64,000 bases of DNA from Macrosoma leucophasiata (lineage: Eukaryota; Arthropoda; Insecta; Lepidoptera; Hedylidae): NCBI GenBank assembly GCA_036365455.1, contig JAWQUS010000009.1, forward strand, positions 3,254,001 to 3,318,000, in the 5' to 3' direction. The notes under the pieces were generated by a model, which worked only from the letters and a program-made list of their open reading frames with translations, was not told the origin of the DNA and did no database searches. The position numbers were made by a program, and so were the translations under genes. Shown piece after piece: positions 1 through 12,306 of this stretch (position 1 is the stretch's first letter; each line of letters starts with the position of its first letter).

Positions 1-306
1 AAAATGAATACTGCAACAAATGATTTTACATCGTAATACACGAAGGTAACTTGTAGATATAAATTCGAATGTTTAGTGCGCGCAAATGCGACACCATCGC
101 AAAAGTTGGCTCGGAACGACATCGTGCACGAAAATATGCTGCGAGTTCACAAACTTGGTATGGACGAGCAGTTACTTACTCTAATGCGTCTACAGATATT
201 AGTTCCTCGATACTTAAGTAAACTTCTCATTGCACGGAGGCAGCAAGTTCTCTTTGGAACAAGTAACACGTTGAATTACTATTAATATGTTACTAAAACT
301 AAATAA

Positions 307-621
307 CTGCCTCGGTAGCCTAGTGGTAGCAGGCCACTACTACTACGCTGAGGTCCTGGGTTCGATTCCCGGGTAGGGGGTTATCAGAGATGATGGTGTA
401 AAGTCCATTATCTCTGGTTCTATTGGGATTTTTCCATTTTCTGGAAATTTCCCAGTACCTTGAAGTTTGGTAATGTGCCCGGAGATGTCAACAGGCTCGC
501 CACCTGTTACATGGGCCAAAAACGTAACCGGCGAATCGTGGGTGTTTGCATGTATGCTTGAATGCATGCATTTACCTCTGCTTACCCCTTCGGGGATTAC
601 AGGCGTGAAGTTACGTTTTTT
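307..621 (+). repeat. SINE-L copy, tRNA-headed SINE, full length
   Basis: The left end carries Pol III promoter boxes: an A box (tagcctagtggta) and a B box (ggttcgattcc) about 40 bases apart, as in tRNA-derived SINE heads. The 3' end has the small hairpin ccccttcgggg followed by ggcgtgaagttacg. A 12-base target-site duplication (aaaactaaataa) lies at 295-306 and 622-633, which fixes both ends. Related copies are at 12371, 30178 and 50895 in the window. Non-autonomous; it would need a LINE reverse transcriptase to move. Confidence 0.88.
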
Positions 622-640
622 AAAACTAAATAAAATAATA

Positions 641-1930
641 GGTTAGAAAAAAGTCTTTTCGCATTATAGTATGTATGAACTTGTAATAAAATCTCTTTGT
701 CTGTAGTATTTGTATCTGGCTGGTTTTGGTATCATTGAAAGTTAAAATTTTAAATAACGTAATTCCAAATTCAAATTAGGCAAATGTGTGATTTTCATTT
801 GTTTTTCGTACTGTCAAGATGAGTGAATCTAATGAAGATATTCGATACATTTTAAAATTTTACTACAAAAAAGGTAAAAATGCAACGCAAGCCGCGAAAA
901 AAATTTGCGATATTTATGGACCTAGTGCAGTGTCTGTGAGAGTAGCACAAATTTGGTTTAAGCGTTTTCAATCCGGAAATGTTGATGTCATAGATGCACC
1001 TCGCTCTAGTCTGGTCTGGTCGCCCAATTACGGATAAAATGGATGCCATTTTTGAAAAAGTGGAGCAAGATCGACATGTGTGTAGTTACGACGTAGCTGA
1101 AGAACTGAGAATTGATCACAAAACAGTTTTGGCGCATTTGAAAAAAGCTGGGTACGAAAACAAGCTCGATATTTGGGTACCTCACGAGCTCACTGAAAGA
1201 AACCTAATGAACCGTGTACTCATTTGTGATTCTTTATTACGACGCAATGAAACCGAATCATTTTTGAAGAAGCTGATAACTGGTGATGAAAAGTGGATCA
1301 TGTACGACAAGAACGTGCGAAAAAGGTTGTGGTCAAAGGCCGGTCAGGCTTCACAGACTGTGGCGAAACCCGGGTTAACTCACAATAAGGTGATGTTGTG
1401 TGTGTGGTGGGATTGGAAGGGCATTATTCATTATGAGCTATTACCACCAGGCAGGACTATCGATTCTGAACTCTACTGCGAACAACTGATGAGATTAAAG
1501 TAAGAAGTTGAGAGAAAGCGGCCGGAATTGATCAACAGAAGGGGTGTGGTGTTTTATCATGATAACGCTAGACCTCACACATCTATAGCCACTCAGCAAA
1601 AATTAAGAGAGTTTGGCTGGGAGGTGTTAATGCATCCGCCGTATAGTCCTGACCTTGCACCTTCAGATGTGCACCTGTTTCGGTCTCTTCAGAATTCTTT
1701 ATGCAATGTTAGGTTAACATCACGAGAGGACTGCCAAATCCACTTGTCGCGGTATTTTGATGAGAAGTCCCAAAATTTTTATAGCAATGGGATCATGTCC
1801 CTACCTACAAGATGGCAAAAGGTTATCGAACAAAATGGTACATACATACACTTTAGTTAAATTTAAATAAACTATATTAAAAAATGTTTTGAATTATCTT
1901 TAAAAATGCGAAAAAACTTTTTCCCTAACC
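641..1930 (+). mobile_element. mariner transposon, full length but inactivated
   Basis: Terminal inverted repeats of about 28 bases (left ggttagaaaaaagtcttttc, right the complement with a few changes) are flanked by the TA duplication typical of Tc1/mariner elements, at 639-640 and 1931-1932. The 1290-bp length fits a complete mariner. It carries the broken transposase gene at 819-1860 and sits just beyond the duplicated target of the preceding SINE. Confidence 0.9.
819..1860 (+). pseudogene. mariner transposase, two disabling lesions
   Basis: The translation matches mariner transposases from the N-terminal helix-turn-helix region to the C-terminus. The catalytic D,D34D residues are visible in the blocks ITGDEKW, FYHDNARPHTS and YSPDLAPSDVHLF. 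Two lesions break the frame. An apparent 10-base insertion (agtctggtct) near 1007-1020 interrupts the conserved APRSGRPITD stretch and shifts the frame. A TAA at 1501-1503 stands where mariners normally have a glutamine codon before EVERKRPEL. Joined in reading order, the pieces span about 345 residues, the usual mariner length. The element would cut and paste DNA at TA sites if intact; this copy is dead. Confidence 0.92.
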
Positions 1931-2099
1931 TAATTTAATATTTCAAGACTGCGATTATTAAGCATCGAGTTTGCGTTATAGTAGAATGTTTATCATTCCA
2001 TCAATTCTGCTTACCCTGTAAAGAAATAGTGTATTGAATACAAAATAATATGATACGTAGGAGTAAAACCAAATATAACGATGAATTTGATCAAATATG

Positions 2100-3160
2100 A
2101 TTTGATAAATGAAGAATGAAGACGAGATGTCCTCGCTCTTGGAAAAGCTAGAGAGTGTCAGCAACGAAATGGGACTTCACATGAATAGAGCCAAAACCAA
2201 GGTAATGACAGTTGACCGCAGCAAATTTATCACTCCATCAGTCAGTCTTAATCTGGAAAGAGTTACGGAGTTTAATTACCTGGGCTCCATCATAACAAAC
2301 AATGGATCGTGTGAGAAAGATATAAGGAAGCGTATTGCCATGGCAAAGAGCGCCATGTCTCAGCTGAATCACATATGGGCCGACAGGAACATTTCACATA
2401 AAACCAAGAAAAATCTTGTGACCACGCTGATATTCTCAATTTTCCTGTACGGTGCTGAGAGTTTTTTTTTTTTATGTTATGTAATTGGCAAACAAGCATG
2501 CAGTTCACATTGATGTTAAGTGATGACTGCAGCCTATAGACACCCACACAAAGACCAAGGTCAATGACAAATGCCACTGTGCCGGAAATTACAGGGCCGT
2601 ACATTACCACCTGACCGGAACACGATAGTGCTGAACACTACCATTTAGCGGCAAGTATACAAGGTAATGCGGTGGTGCCTACGCCAGCGAGCTCCGTCAC
2701 TGGAGCTCTACCACCAGTAAACACACACACAGACACTGAAAAAGGATGATCGACGCCGAATTGATGCTTTCGAGATGTGGTACTGGAGGAAAATGCTCGG
2801 AATACATTGGACGGAGCATCGCACTAATGTGTCGATCATCAAATTTCTCAGAATACCTATGAGACTCACCACCATATGCCTGCGAAGAAGCTTTGAATTC
2901 TTTGGTCACATTGCCAGAAAGAGAGGTGACAACTTTGAAAAGACGCTACTAACTGGGAAAGCACCGGGGAAAAGACCCTGGGGCAGAATCCCACTACGAT
3001 GGTCCGACCAAATTCGCTCCACGTTAGAAGCCACAGTTTGCCAAGCCATCCACATCACCGAGGATAGGACGACATGGCGTAACATCGTCCAATCGAGAGT
3101 TATTCGTCGAGGTCACGACCCTCAGCATTGAGGACACACGACGCAAGGAGGAGGGAAAAT
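2100..3160 (+). pseudogene. RTE-type LINE, 5'-truncated C-terminal fragment
   Basis: Two frames at 2109-2460 and about 2736-3131 align with the C-terminal 300 residues of the intact LINE protein at 54709-57768. Matching blocks include NEMGLHMNRAKTKVM, YLGSIITNNGSCEKDIRKR, RRIDAFEMWYWRKMLGI, FFGHIARK and the final HDPQ. The copy begins just after the reverse-transcriptase YADD block, so it is 5'-truncated as dead-on-arrival LINE copies usually are. A 260-base unrelated repeat interrupts it after YGAES. The 3' untranslated part is only about 40 bases, as in the intact copy. Confidence 0.88.
2462..2720 (+). repeat. Lep-300 repeat inserted inside the RTE fragment
   Basis: Starts with a T run then atgttatgtaattggcaaac, continues through gcatgcagttcacattgatg and ggaacacgatagtgctgaac, and ends with a hairpin (gagctccgtcactggagctc) and ctaccaccagta. 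It interrupts the LINE reading frame between YGAES and the RRIDAFEMW block, so it is younger than the LINE copy. Confidence 0.85.
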
Positions 3161-3179
3161 CAAAGAAATTCACAAGTAC

Positions 3180-4905
3180 ATTAAGCCACAATACAAGAAA
3201 TGCGTACGAAATAATATCCCATGAAAATGCAGAATCAATTCTTTTAACTGAACTATAAATATGAGAAAATAAACATCGCATCTCGAATTCTCCAATCAAA
3301 GATTCTTTTGAATACCAAGACAATAACAGTCTTCAAAAGTTCGCCCGTTACTGAAGTCTGTATTGAAATTTTCAACATTGCATTTCCAGTTATGAAACTG
3401 CGGATCGGTTCGTAGTAATTTGTACAAGCTCTTCAAAGTATGCCTAGTGACCTAGTTTCGGTAACACTTGGGCCGGTAACTTTGGTGGAAAGGCTGAAGT
3501 TTTTTTTTAATTTTACAGTCGAGCCTTTGGTCATTTGGTTTGAGATTCATTAATTTTGAGCTCCGATGTTTGGTAACTTAATTTTAGAGCCTGCTAATTC
3601 CGAGTTCACTTATAAAATCTTCTAATTTCGAAAACTAGTCTGTTTTAAAAGAACTGGTGATACAAACAAACATATAAAAGTTATTTTTTAAAGGTTTGAA
3701 TAGCTTATAGGTGAAAGTCAGTAAGAATCCTGCAGGTTAAGGATAGATCACAATACAGGAAGGCAGAATCCTCGACGTTTCTGAGCAATTAGGATAAAGC
3801 CGACGGACGTGGAATTGAGTGACACGTTGCCCAATTCATTATTCAAAATCCTTTTTTATTCACATGTATTACCTTCATACAAATAAACTGTAATTTCTAC
3901 CAAAATTTTATTTGGAACTCAGTTGCAAAAGAACTGAACAAGTGATAACGACGGAGCGTATCCTTAGGTTTAGGCATAGGTTTTTTTTTCGAATACTTTT
4001 ATTTCATCGTATTATAATAATGACGTTTCATTCTCCATCACCAGTTTTAGCCTACTTTGCCTCATTTTAGCTAAATAGAGCTAAAATGTGACAAATTAGG
4101 CCATAACTGTTCATTAATAATATGAAAATATCAACAAAATTAAATCGTCGCAAAAATGATCATATTGATCATTGCACTCACTCAATTTTAATGCATTTAT
4201 TAAATTGCGTTAATTAAATTCATACAACGGTTAATCTGGCAAACACCACTTGCAAATTAAACTGGCTGTGCTCCAAAAAGATCGTTTTTCAGTCCAGTTA
4301 TTGCTCATAAGTTTTAAAAGTTCCGCTGAGTGGTAAATGTGTCGGAATTTATTGAATGTTTGATATTCATTGTTTATTTTTCGCCGAACAAAAGTTAAAC
4401 TTTAAAACTTTCGCAAGGCAAATAGGTACTTATGTATAGTGGCAAACGGGAAAGCAATATATTCTAATCAATGGTAGAAATGTTAATATCAAAGTTCTAA
4501 GGCGACGACACCGCCACGTTTTGGTTATCCCTAGTTTGCACTAAAAACAATAAACATGTTTCGCAACTCGTCGCATAAAGTATGTATTGCGATGTCTTGT
4601 TGGTGCTAGCGATCGCACTGCTGTCAAACCTATAATTTTAACATGTTTTTATGTGAATGTTTCATCAATGCAAACTCACGGTTAGATGCAAGGTTCCCAA
4701 ATTTCTATAACAGAGCTAAAAAGTAAGGCATAGCCATTATATTCTAAAAAAGTGAAACCGAAGGATTCTCCCATTCAATTATGAATTCCCATGCTCGGAT
4801 ATCCCCTGTCTCCAGTATTAACCAGTTAACATGATTGAGGGGATCAAATGGATTGTGTCAATGTCCCGCTAACTCTCTCAGATATTAATGTCTTTTTTGT
4901 CGAAA
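3180..4905. other. no gene seen, AT-rich sequence
   Basis: No long frame, RNA gene or recognised repeat. Only short homopolymer runs and scattered stops in all frames. Confidence 0.6.
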
Positions 4906-4910
4906 TGTCT

Positions 4911-5215
4911 GAATGTTGACAGACAAGCAAACAGGCCACCTGATGGAAAGTGGTCACCGTCGCCTATGAACATTTGCAACACCAGGTGAGTTGCCAACGC
5001 TCTGCCAGCCCTGAAGGACTCTTTTGATGCCATTTTTGAAGAACCCCATATTGTAGCACCTAGGGAACACCTCAGAGGGAAGTTCGTTCCACAATTTACA
5101 CGTTCTGGGCAGGAACGAACGTGACAACCGCACCGTTGAGCACTGCCAGGTGTTCAGTCGGTGTGGGTGGAACTTCTCTCTTCGGCAGGTAGTACGGTGT
5201 CAGAAAAGAGATCTG
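4911..5215 (+). repeat. dispersed repeat with gacaagcaaac...cacctgatgg core
   Basis: The block gacagacaagcaaacaggcc ... cacctgatggaaagtggtca followed by caccgtcgcctatgaacatt recurs at 20612-20703. I recall this motif as widespread in lepidopteran genomes. This copy extends into a further 200 bases (ggaagttcgttccacaattt region). Class not resolved; probably the 3' part of a retroelement. Confidence 0.6.
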
Positions 5216-5221
5216 TCTATG

Positions 5222-5310
5222 ACAAAAAAAAGGGAACCGGCGAATAATAGGTTTTCATTTACCCCTGCCAAACCCTTCGGGGATTATGGGCGTGAAGTTA
5301 CGTTCAGGTG
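5222..5310 (+). repeat. SINE-L 3' end fragment
   Basis: Contains the family's tail: accggcgaat, acccttcggggatta and gggcgtgaagttacgtt. The tRNA-like head and most of the body are missing, so this is a 5'-truncated copy. Confidence 0.75.
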
Positions 5311-5613
5311 ATAATGTGCAGCTCACTCATATCCGGGACAGTTTTTCAGACAGAAAAAAAAGTTGCCGTTCGGAAAAGATAATTTCTGTAACCAAGGATA
5401 ATTTTAAGGGCCATGATAAGATTATCTGGTGATGACATTCACCGATAATTGACATGCCCGAGTTTTGTTGCCAGAGCCTGGGAGCGTTCAATTATCGGTG
5501 AATACCTACTTTTTTTTTTTTGGTGAATCATAATAGACTGGGACTAAGATGGCTTTGGAACCATCGTACAATATTGGTATCCTGCTTCGGTTATTTACAC
5601 TTACTCGTAGCTT

Positions 5614-5743
5614 GGGTTGCACCAAGATAATTGTTAAAGTTAAAGTTACATTTTACATCCTTCTCTAACTTCAAGTAATCTGTTAAAGTTAGAGAAGGAT
5701 GTGAAATGTTACAATAACTTTAAAAAATATGTTGGTGCAACCC
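5614..5743. mobile_element. palindromic MITE, gggttgcaccaa termini
   Basis: The left arm (gggttgcaccaag ... acatccttctctaactt) is the approximate reverse complement of the right arm (aagttagagaaggatgt ... ttggtgcaaccc), so almost the whole 130 bases folds into one hairpin. No coding capacity. Confidence 0.8.
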
Positions 5744-5759
5744 CACCTTTGAGATGAAT

Positions 5760-6465
5760 CCAAGATTTTTACTCAAGAGAATTAAGGGCGTCCAAACAAA
5801 ACTTGCCATGCAAATTGCTGCGTATTTTGATGCAATTCAGTTAACGATACTTTCAATATGTCAGACGAAATCGCATCACATCGCATCGCAGTTTTGTGTG
5901 GACGTCCTGACCCAGAATTTTATTGCATAGTTGCGCTAGTGGGCGCAAGGGTCGGACTCAGCTGCGGGCAGACTTTACCAATGCGAACACTGGGTAATAT
6001 AACTTAAAAGATTAGTTACGGTGGTACTGAAATTTGATGATTGGAACCGCTTAGTCCCACATGCGGATCTATAATTGACTGCACTCAATTACTACCTTTG
6101 AGAGTGCTAAGCGTCCCTAAAGGGAACTTGACATCAATTACAAGAGTAAACTATACTCACCTCGGACTAGAACACAAAGCTTTCAATTTTGTGTAACAAG
6201 ATATAATAGAACCGGCTCTCTCGAATTGTAGACCTCACAATTCAAGGGAGCCTTTATCGCCGACAAGGGTCGAGCGCCCAATCTGGTAATCAAATTGAAC
6301 AGGCTTATTGTGCTGGACAAATAGCTAACGATAGGATAAAGCTTTGGGTATTTACGTAATCGAGTTGTGAAACAGTAGATGAAACTCTTTTATAGCTCTT
6401 TAGTTTTCAACTTATGATAATAATAGTGAATATATCTCTTAGCAGTAGATATTTGAGATATGGGA
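5760..6465. other. no gene seen
   Basis: Mixed-composition stretch with no recognised gene or repeat. Confidence 0.5.
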
Positions 6466-6472
6466 TTTCCAA

Positions 6473-6580
6473 CTGACCGGTACACGATAGTGCTGAATAC
6501 TAGCATTTGACGGCAGACAGATAACTTAATGCGGTGGTGCCTACTCCCTCGGGTCCCTACCCTGTGACTCCACCACCAGT
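6473..6580 (+). repeat. Lep-300 3' half, diverged
   Basis: Keeps ctgaccggtacacgatagtg, gcggtggtgcctac and the terminal ccaccaccagt. The 5' half is absent. Confidence 0.7.
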
Positions 6581-6977
6581 GAAAATGTGTATACCTACAC
6601 AACAATCTGACTTCAGCAGAGCAATTAGTTCCATTTATTTAGCTTAAAAAATATAGCTTAAAATAACGAACTGCTGCTTAATGATGCTACAAGTTGTTAA
6701 CTAGTTGGTTAAACTTATGAACTTTTTAAATCAGCGGCAACTCTTGAGAAATACTTGAAAACTTTTCGTTTTTATTTGTTTACACTTATAACTCTTCTAA
6801 GCGATAAAAAATATTCTTACAAATTTTATGTACATCTAAGGAGATTTTTACGCTCCTGCTCTCTTGGGGGCGAACTGTGAGCCCATGAACACTATTACTT
6901 ACTATTATACTAACCCCGGTGTGGTAGGACGCCTGGTGTTGTGAGTAGGGTAGGAACCTTCGGGCGTTGGACTAGGG

Positions 6978-7310
6978 CAGTGATTCCCAAACTGGTCTAT
7001 ATCGACCCCTGGGGGTCTATAACAAACTGGAAGGGGTCGGCGTCAGCGGAAAAAAAATTTGGAGGTCCATGAAATGGAAATGGGGGTCCACGATAATGGA
7101 TCTCAACACATACACTGATAGTACCAATTTACTTACATCATACCAGTGATTCCCAAAGTGGTCCATGGGAGACTCGATGGGGGTCTACGCAGGCGTGAAT
7201 AAAAATTGGAAATATGGGAATGTGATATAAATGTAGCAAGGACGGGGGTCCACAGAAACCAGAAAAAAAACAGTAAAAGGTCTACAAGAAAAATAGTTTG
7301 AGAACCTCTG
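6978..7310. mobile_element. hAT-like non-autonomous element
   Basis: Left end cagtgattcccaaac and right end gtttgagaacctctg match the cagtg...ttcccaaa termini of hAT elements. Flanking 8-base sites gactaggg (6970-6977) and gactagac (7311-7318) are a decayed 8-base duplication, the hAT hallmark. A second left-type end (cagtgattcccaaagtgg) occurs internally at 7144, followed by similar ggggtcta segments, so the copy looks dimeric. No transposase. Confidence 0.75.
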
Positions 7311-7319
7311 GACTAGACA

Positions 7320-9140
7320 CTCTTTGTTCCCTTAGATGGCAGGCTTCAATGATAGCTTTTCCTGCGTAAAAAGGGACATTAAATGGAACCTAATTGCGAT
7401 CGCTGTCCAATCAAACAGGGATGCTCATTTAGTGAAATTACCAATAGCTCATTGACCCATAATGACACTGGTTGTAAATAAAATTTTGAAGTTGTACCGT
7501 AATTTGTGAAAGTAAATTATCGACAAAATTAAGATATCATAAAATAATTGACAGACTGTTTTCTTGTTTGCTAAAGTGTTGTAAATATTCTGTAACATTT
7601 TCAAACATTCAAAAAATTGCTACATCTAAATTGAAATTTTAAAAAAATCGACATTATAATATTACAATGTTTAAAATTCGGTAAAACTTTGAGAGATATG
7701 AGAGTAAGCGATATGTTTTTTGTATCTAACGTAAAGTCAAAATTATAAGTAAATAAATTTAGGTTAGTTTTATATTCACTGCGTTATATTGAACATAGTA
7801 GAGTAGGTACTCGTACTATGCTAACTATTCTGGTTTTATGTTCTTAATATCTATACTTGTAGAGTTCTCGGAAAAACAGTATTTTTTAAAAAAATTGACT
7901 TGAATAAAAATAAGTAATTCAAACAGCCTAATTAATCTGGGCCCAGTGAGATTTTCAATGAATAAGTCTACTTTATAACTTTGACTATAGAAGAGTGGTT
8001 AAGATTTATGAAGCGTAAATATTAAAAGACATCTTAGTTGGCACCGAAGTACCTACTTTATAAGTATAAGTTATGTATTAATTTCAAATTTATCCCACTT
8101 TTTGTCTATAAATGTGGTGGCAAAGCAACTGAAGCGTTTGTATTTTTTTAAATATTTTGTCTGACATCCATTAAACTTCCAAATTTATTTGAATTATTAT
8201 CGGTATGCCTATTTTTTTCACACGTACAGAAAATATAAAAAAACAATGATTACATTTTAACATGACATGTTATTTTCAAGATTAAGATTTACCTTTAGTT
8301 TTTTTAGTTTTTTTTAAAAATTCGCTTGTGTTGTTACAAAATCATATATTTTCTCTATGTATATGCGATGAAAGTCGCGGAAAATTGCTAGTTTCTTTTT
8401 CAAATCAATATATTTACTCTCATTTCATTTCAGACCACATTTTACCACGAAAATTTGCAGTAATTTCGCTGCGCACATCCATACAGGCTAAGATTTTCCT
8501 CAAACGACAAAATTAAACATGGTTAAGGCACCACGTGAAACGTGAGATTGAACCACTTAAACCGACGCACTTGAATTTACATAAACCATTTTCTATCCCT
8601 CTCTCACCCTACGTGCCCGTGATAACCGGCAATATTGACCTAAATGGACACGCCTCGTAAACTGTCCTCGGTGCTTACAGTCAGCAAAACTGCATTTTCA
8701 ACACTTAGCACCAATCTCGTAGTCATAGGAAATGAATACGTAACACGATCAACGGGAATGAACATGTCGCGACGTGTCGTGCCATGTCAAAAAAGAAACA
8801 AAACGTTGTCCGACACTAAACATTGTGACTATCGGTAGCGTTTCCAATTAAAATGAAACCTTATGCTGTCGATTTAAAAGTTAACAAAGCGGCAAAAAAG
8901 TCGAAATCAACATGCACGTCACCAGACTCATGAATAGATATTGCAGTGTCAAAACTGTGGAAAATTGTGGTAGTTTTGAAGCTCGAAATTATTGTCCTAT
9001 TTTTATTTAGCCCACAGCAAAGCTTATCCTAGGGGAAAGGTGTTGTGAATATTATTTTACATAAAATAAAAGATTTTTGAAACAAGAACCCAATTTGCGT
9101 GGCGTTAGTAAGTCTGTAACAGGTTTTTATGTAGATATTA
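7320..9140. other. no gene seen, AT-rich
   Basis: Very AT-rich with many T and A runs. Short frames such as 8328-8516 and 8644-8838 resemble no known protein and have no repeat match in the window. Confidence 0.55.
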
Positions 9141-9150
9141 TAAGTTTTTC

Positions 9151-9263
9151 GTCTCGTCGACGTTGTCCACGTTTCTTCTTCGGTCGCCACTCGTTTTTAC
9201 CCGAACACCCGTTGGTTTCTCAAGCTATGTGCCCTGCCCACTACCACATGAGTTCTGCTATTA
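9151..9263 (-). pseudogene. decayed C-terminal LINE fragment (same family as 46387)
   Basis: On the minus strand the frame reads IAELMW-stop-WAGHIA-stop-ETNGCSGKNEWRPKKKRG. This aligns with RIAKLKWQWAGHIARRTDGRWGRRVLEWRPRTGRR in the fragment at 46387-46662. Two stops and many substitutions mark it as an old copy of the 3' end of an RTE-like reverse-transcriptase gene. Confidence 0.65.
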
Positions 9264-9299
9264 TGTTTATTTACTACTTTATGAGTTCTGCTTGTTTGC

Positions 9300-10900
9300 C
9301 TTTTCATGAACACATTAGAAAAAGTAACTGTCGAAAATTATATGAATTACATTTAACTGTAGAATTTTCCGACTGAAACACTTTATGCTTAAAGAAAGAA
9401 AGAAGAAATAAAGATTCAGCAATACCTTTCCTTTCGCCTTGTAAGTGAAACATGAGCATTATAATTGTAGGTACCTGCTACCTACCAGTTAAAATAGACG
9501 CAGTAAAAATCCTTTAAGTATAAAGTGTTTCAGTTATAAAATTCTACAATATAGGTACTACCTATTTCAATTTAACCCATCAATCTTACTAGGGTGATAG
9601 CAGAATTTGCTCTCTTAAAATTTTTCCCTATCATCAACGCCGTATCGTTGACGAAAGTTTCGCCGTGATAAAACCCATATTTGCTTTGTTGCGCGATCGT
9701 TTATTATGTTCCAGGACAGTTTTATTTACGGTAAGGCGATATATAGAAAAAGGCCGATTTTTTATGGATGTATTGTTTTATTAGACTGGGGGAGATTCGG
9801 CGGGTCGGGACAGAATTGGTTTGGTACATCTATAGATGCAATGATAAAAAACGAGGGGCCGGATAACTCAGGTAGGACTCGGTTTATTGAATGAATAAGA
9901 ACGACGAAATATTTTTATAAGAGCCAATAAAAATCCCATAAAAGATGATCTTGTTTAAAAAATATATCCAATGATTTATACATTTATCGTAATGAGTCTA
10001 CCGTATGAAACTCGGGACAAAGAGGAGACAAAGCTTTGTCCAACCGTATATTATTATCTCAAAAAGAAATACGATGAAATAGAAGAGAATTGTACACTGT
10101 AAGATACAGTGGCTACTTGATAAACATTCTTCGTCGCCAGGACAAAGAAACTTATCCTGGAAACAAATATTTATAGTGTATGAACTACTCTGTTCCATTT
10201 CTTGGATATACTTAAGTCAGTATAAAGCCAACAAAAGTTTTTTCTTTATACACAAGAAGTCTGGTAATGTTTTTCAATTTGGTGGGCTTTTTTAGTCAAA
10301 ATAAAAATATTAAAATGAATGTACCTACACCTTAACAAAAATAAATCACAAATATAACTTTATTTTTTACTTATTCATATTGTGCGATTCCTTGATCATT
10401 ATATGTATTTCACGAAATCATGTACTAAAGTGATGTAAGACAAATGATATAAAGCATGACAAAGTCGAAAAGCCTAATTGAAATCAGGCAATTACCAATA
10501 AGGTCCCACAATCATAAGCTTTAAGTACCCTAACGAACAAGCGCCAGCCAAAGAGGTGGACCTCAGTGACAGAGCACTCTCGAATATTCACTCAATTTCA
10601 CGAATCGGTCCCTCATTAAGGCAAGGTCACCTCACGGGCCGAAAATCCCCGAAAAGCCAGCGATTTGGAAAAACTCAGAACATAGCTCAAACGAGATGTT
10701 CAATTAACTATAAGTTTTGCAATATCGAATACACATCACTTATTATTATTGAATATTCTAGTTTTTTTAAGTGAACATTTATATAAAATTTTAGCTACAT
10801 TTACTCGAAGATTTTGAATGAAAATGAGAGAGATTGATGATCAAATTCTGGATTATGATTTGGATCTTTATCCTGGTAAAGTAAACATATTAATAAATAT
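9300..10900. other. no gene seen
   Basis: AT-rich, no repeat or coding signal that I can support. The small frames at 9706-9894, 9998-10198 and 10556-10774 are unrecognised. Confidence 0.5.
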
Positions 10901-10904
10901 ACAT

Positions 10905-11345
10905 CTTTGAGGGCAGAGCAGCTTGTTGCGAGCTGTTGGTGAGTAAAGACACCACCCACTGCTTACTCAAACTGCTCTGAAAGATCTAGACTCATTCGCC
11001 ACGCTTCATCCGCCGTACGGCTGGACTGAGTATTAGTTTTCTCACCTCTGGCTTACCTTCATTGGTCGGTCACAGAGCGGCGCTAGAGGTTTTGGAACTT
11101 GCAAAAATCTATACAATAGAGAGAGATATAAGAGCTAATAGCTATACAGTCGAGGGTGGATATGTCTAATGTCGTAGTAGTGGGGAAGTCCACTCTGAGC
11201 TTGAGATTACTCACTCGATATGGTGAAACCGGTGCCACTCCTCTCGACACCTCACCTCCTGTCTCTCACACTAGTGTTGCTCCCCCGTGACTATCGGGTG
11301 GGCTGTTTAAGGGGCCCACCAGGGAGAGGCGAGCCGTTGTTATTA
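10905..11345. repeat. unclassified GC-richer block ending in a (TTA)n-like tail
   Basis: This 440-base block is clearly richer in GC than its surroundings. It ends with gggcccaccagggagaggcg and then gttgttattatttaggttattatt. A body with a simple-repeat tail suggests the 3' end of a LINE or SINE. No second copy is seen in this window, so the class is open. Confidence 0.35.
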
Positions 11346-11349
11346 TTTA

Positions 11350-12300
11350 GGTTATTATTTTTCATTTTATCCATCTGGCGTTTCTAATTAAAGTAGGTAA
11401 TATCACATTCATATCATAATAAATTCACTTACTGTAAGAGAAATAAATAAGAAATTAAAATTTTGCTTTTAGCTTTCTGGAGGTCTATCGCCTCATGGCA
11501 TAAACGCTTCATTTTTGTTCTCATTTCTATCCATCCATTGGTAACCGAGTTTATTTTGTTTCAGATATAATTAAAACTGCTATGAAGTGCTGCTATGATA
11601 CTATGATCACGTTGATTACTAAATGTTATTTCAGATTTTTTGAAGTTAACATCAAAACATTTCTATAATATACGCATTCATTAGTAACAGAAAAACAACT
11701 TCAAGCTTAATAATTTCTGACAAAACCTTTTTATCCAAAGTAATTTAAAACCAAATCTAGGTAGAGCGAATTAATCTCATCAAACAAACCTTAGTAACCT
11801 GATGGGTGGGTAGCAAAAATCCTAAGATTGGGTGAAAGAGTCTTAGCATTACATCGGCGCTTGAATTACAAATGAGGTAAGGTCAGATTAAATCAAGAAG
11901 GAATTAATTTAAAAGCTGCCGAATTTTGCGGATAAACCAAATTGTTTAGGAATTGCTAAGAAAGTTTTAATGAACAATTACATACTTGGAAATTATGAAT
12001 TTGTGAACTGTACTAATACCTTGTTTATCTCTCTCAAAACATAAAAAAACTGAGGTAGTTTCTATTTTCTATATTCCACAAACTTCATATACACCGTATT
12101 GATGGTAGAGAAAATCACTACCGTTTGCTTCTACTTCATGTTAATTTATGTCCCTGTAAAATTCGACTTACCCTTCTTTTACACGGGCATTCGCATTCTG
12201 ACGGTAATGGTTTATGGTTTGCCAGGTTAGTACCAACACGGATATACCGCAACAATGTATTCATGTGAACACGCTCATAGAAATACATGGGACAATAAAT
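11350..12300. other. no gene seen
   Basis: AT-rich sequence without recognised features. Confidence 0.5.
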
Positions 12301-12306
12301 TTATTG

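Noticed and set aside
76..285. 69-codon open frame
   Set aside because: No resemblance to a known protein and no second copy; not reported as a gene.
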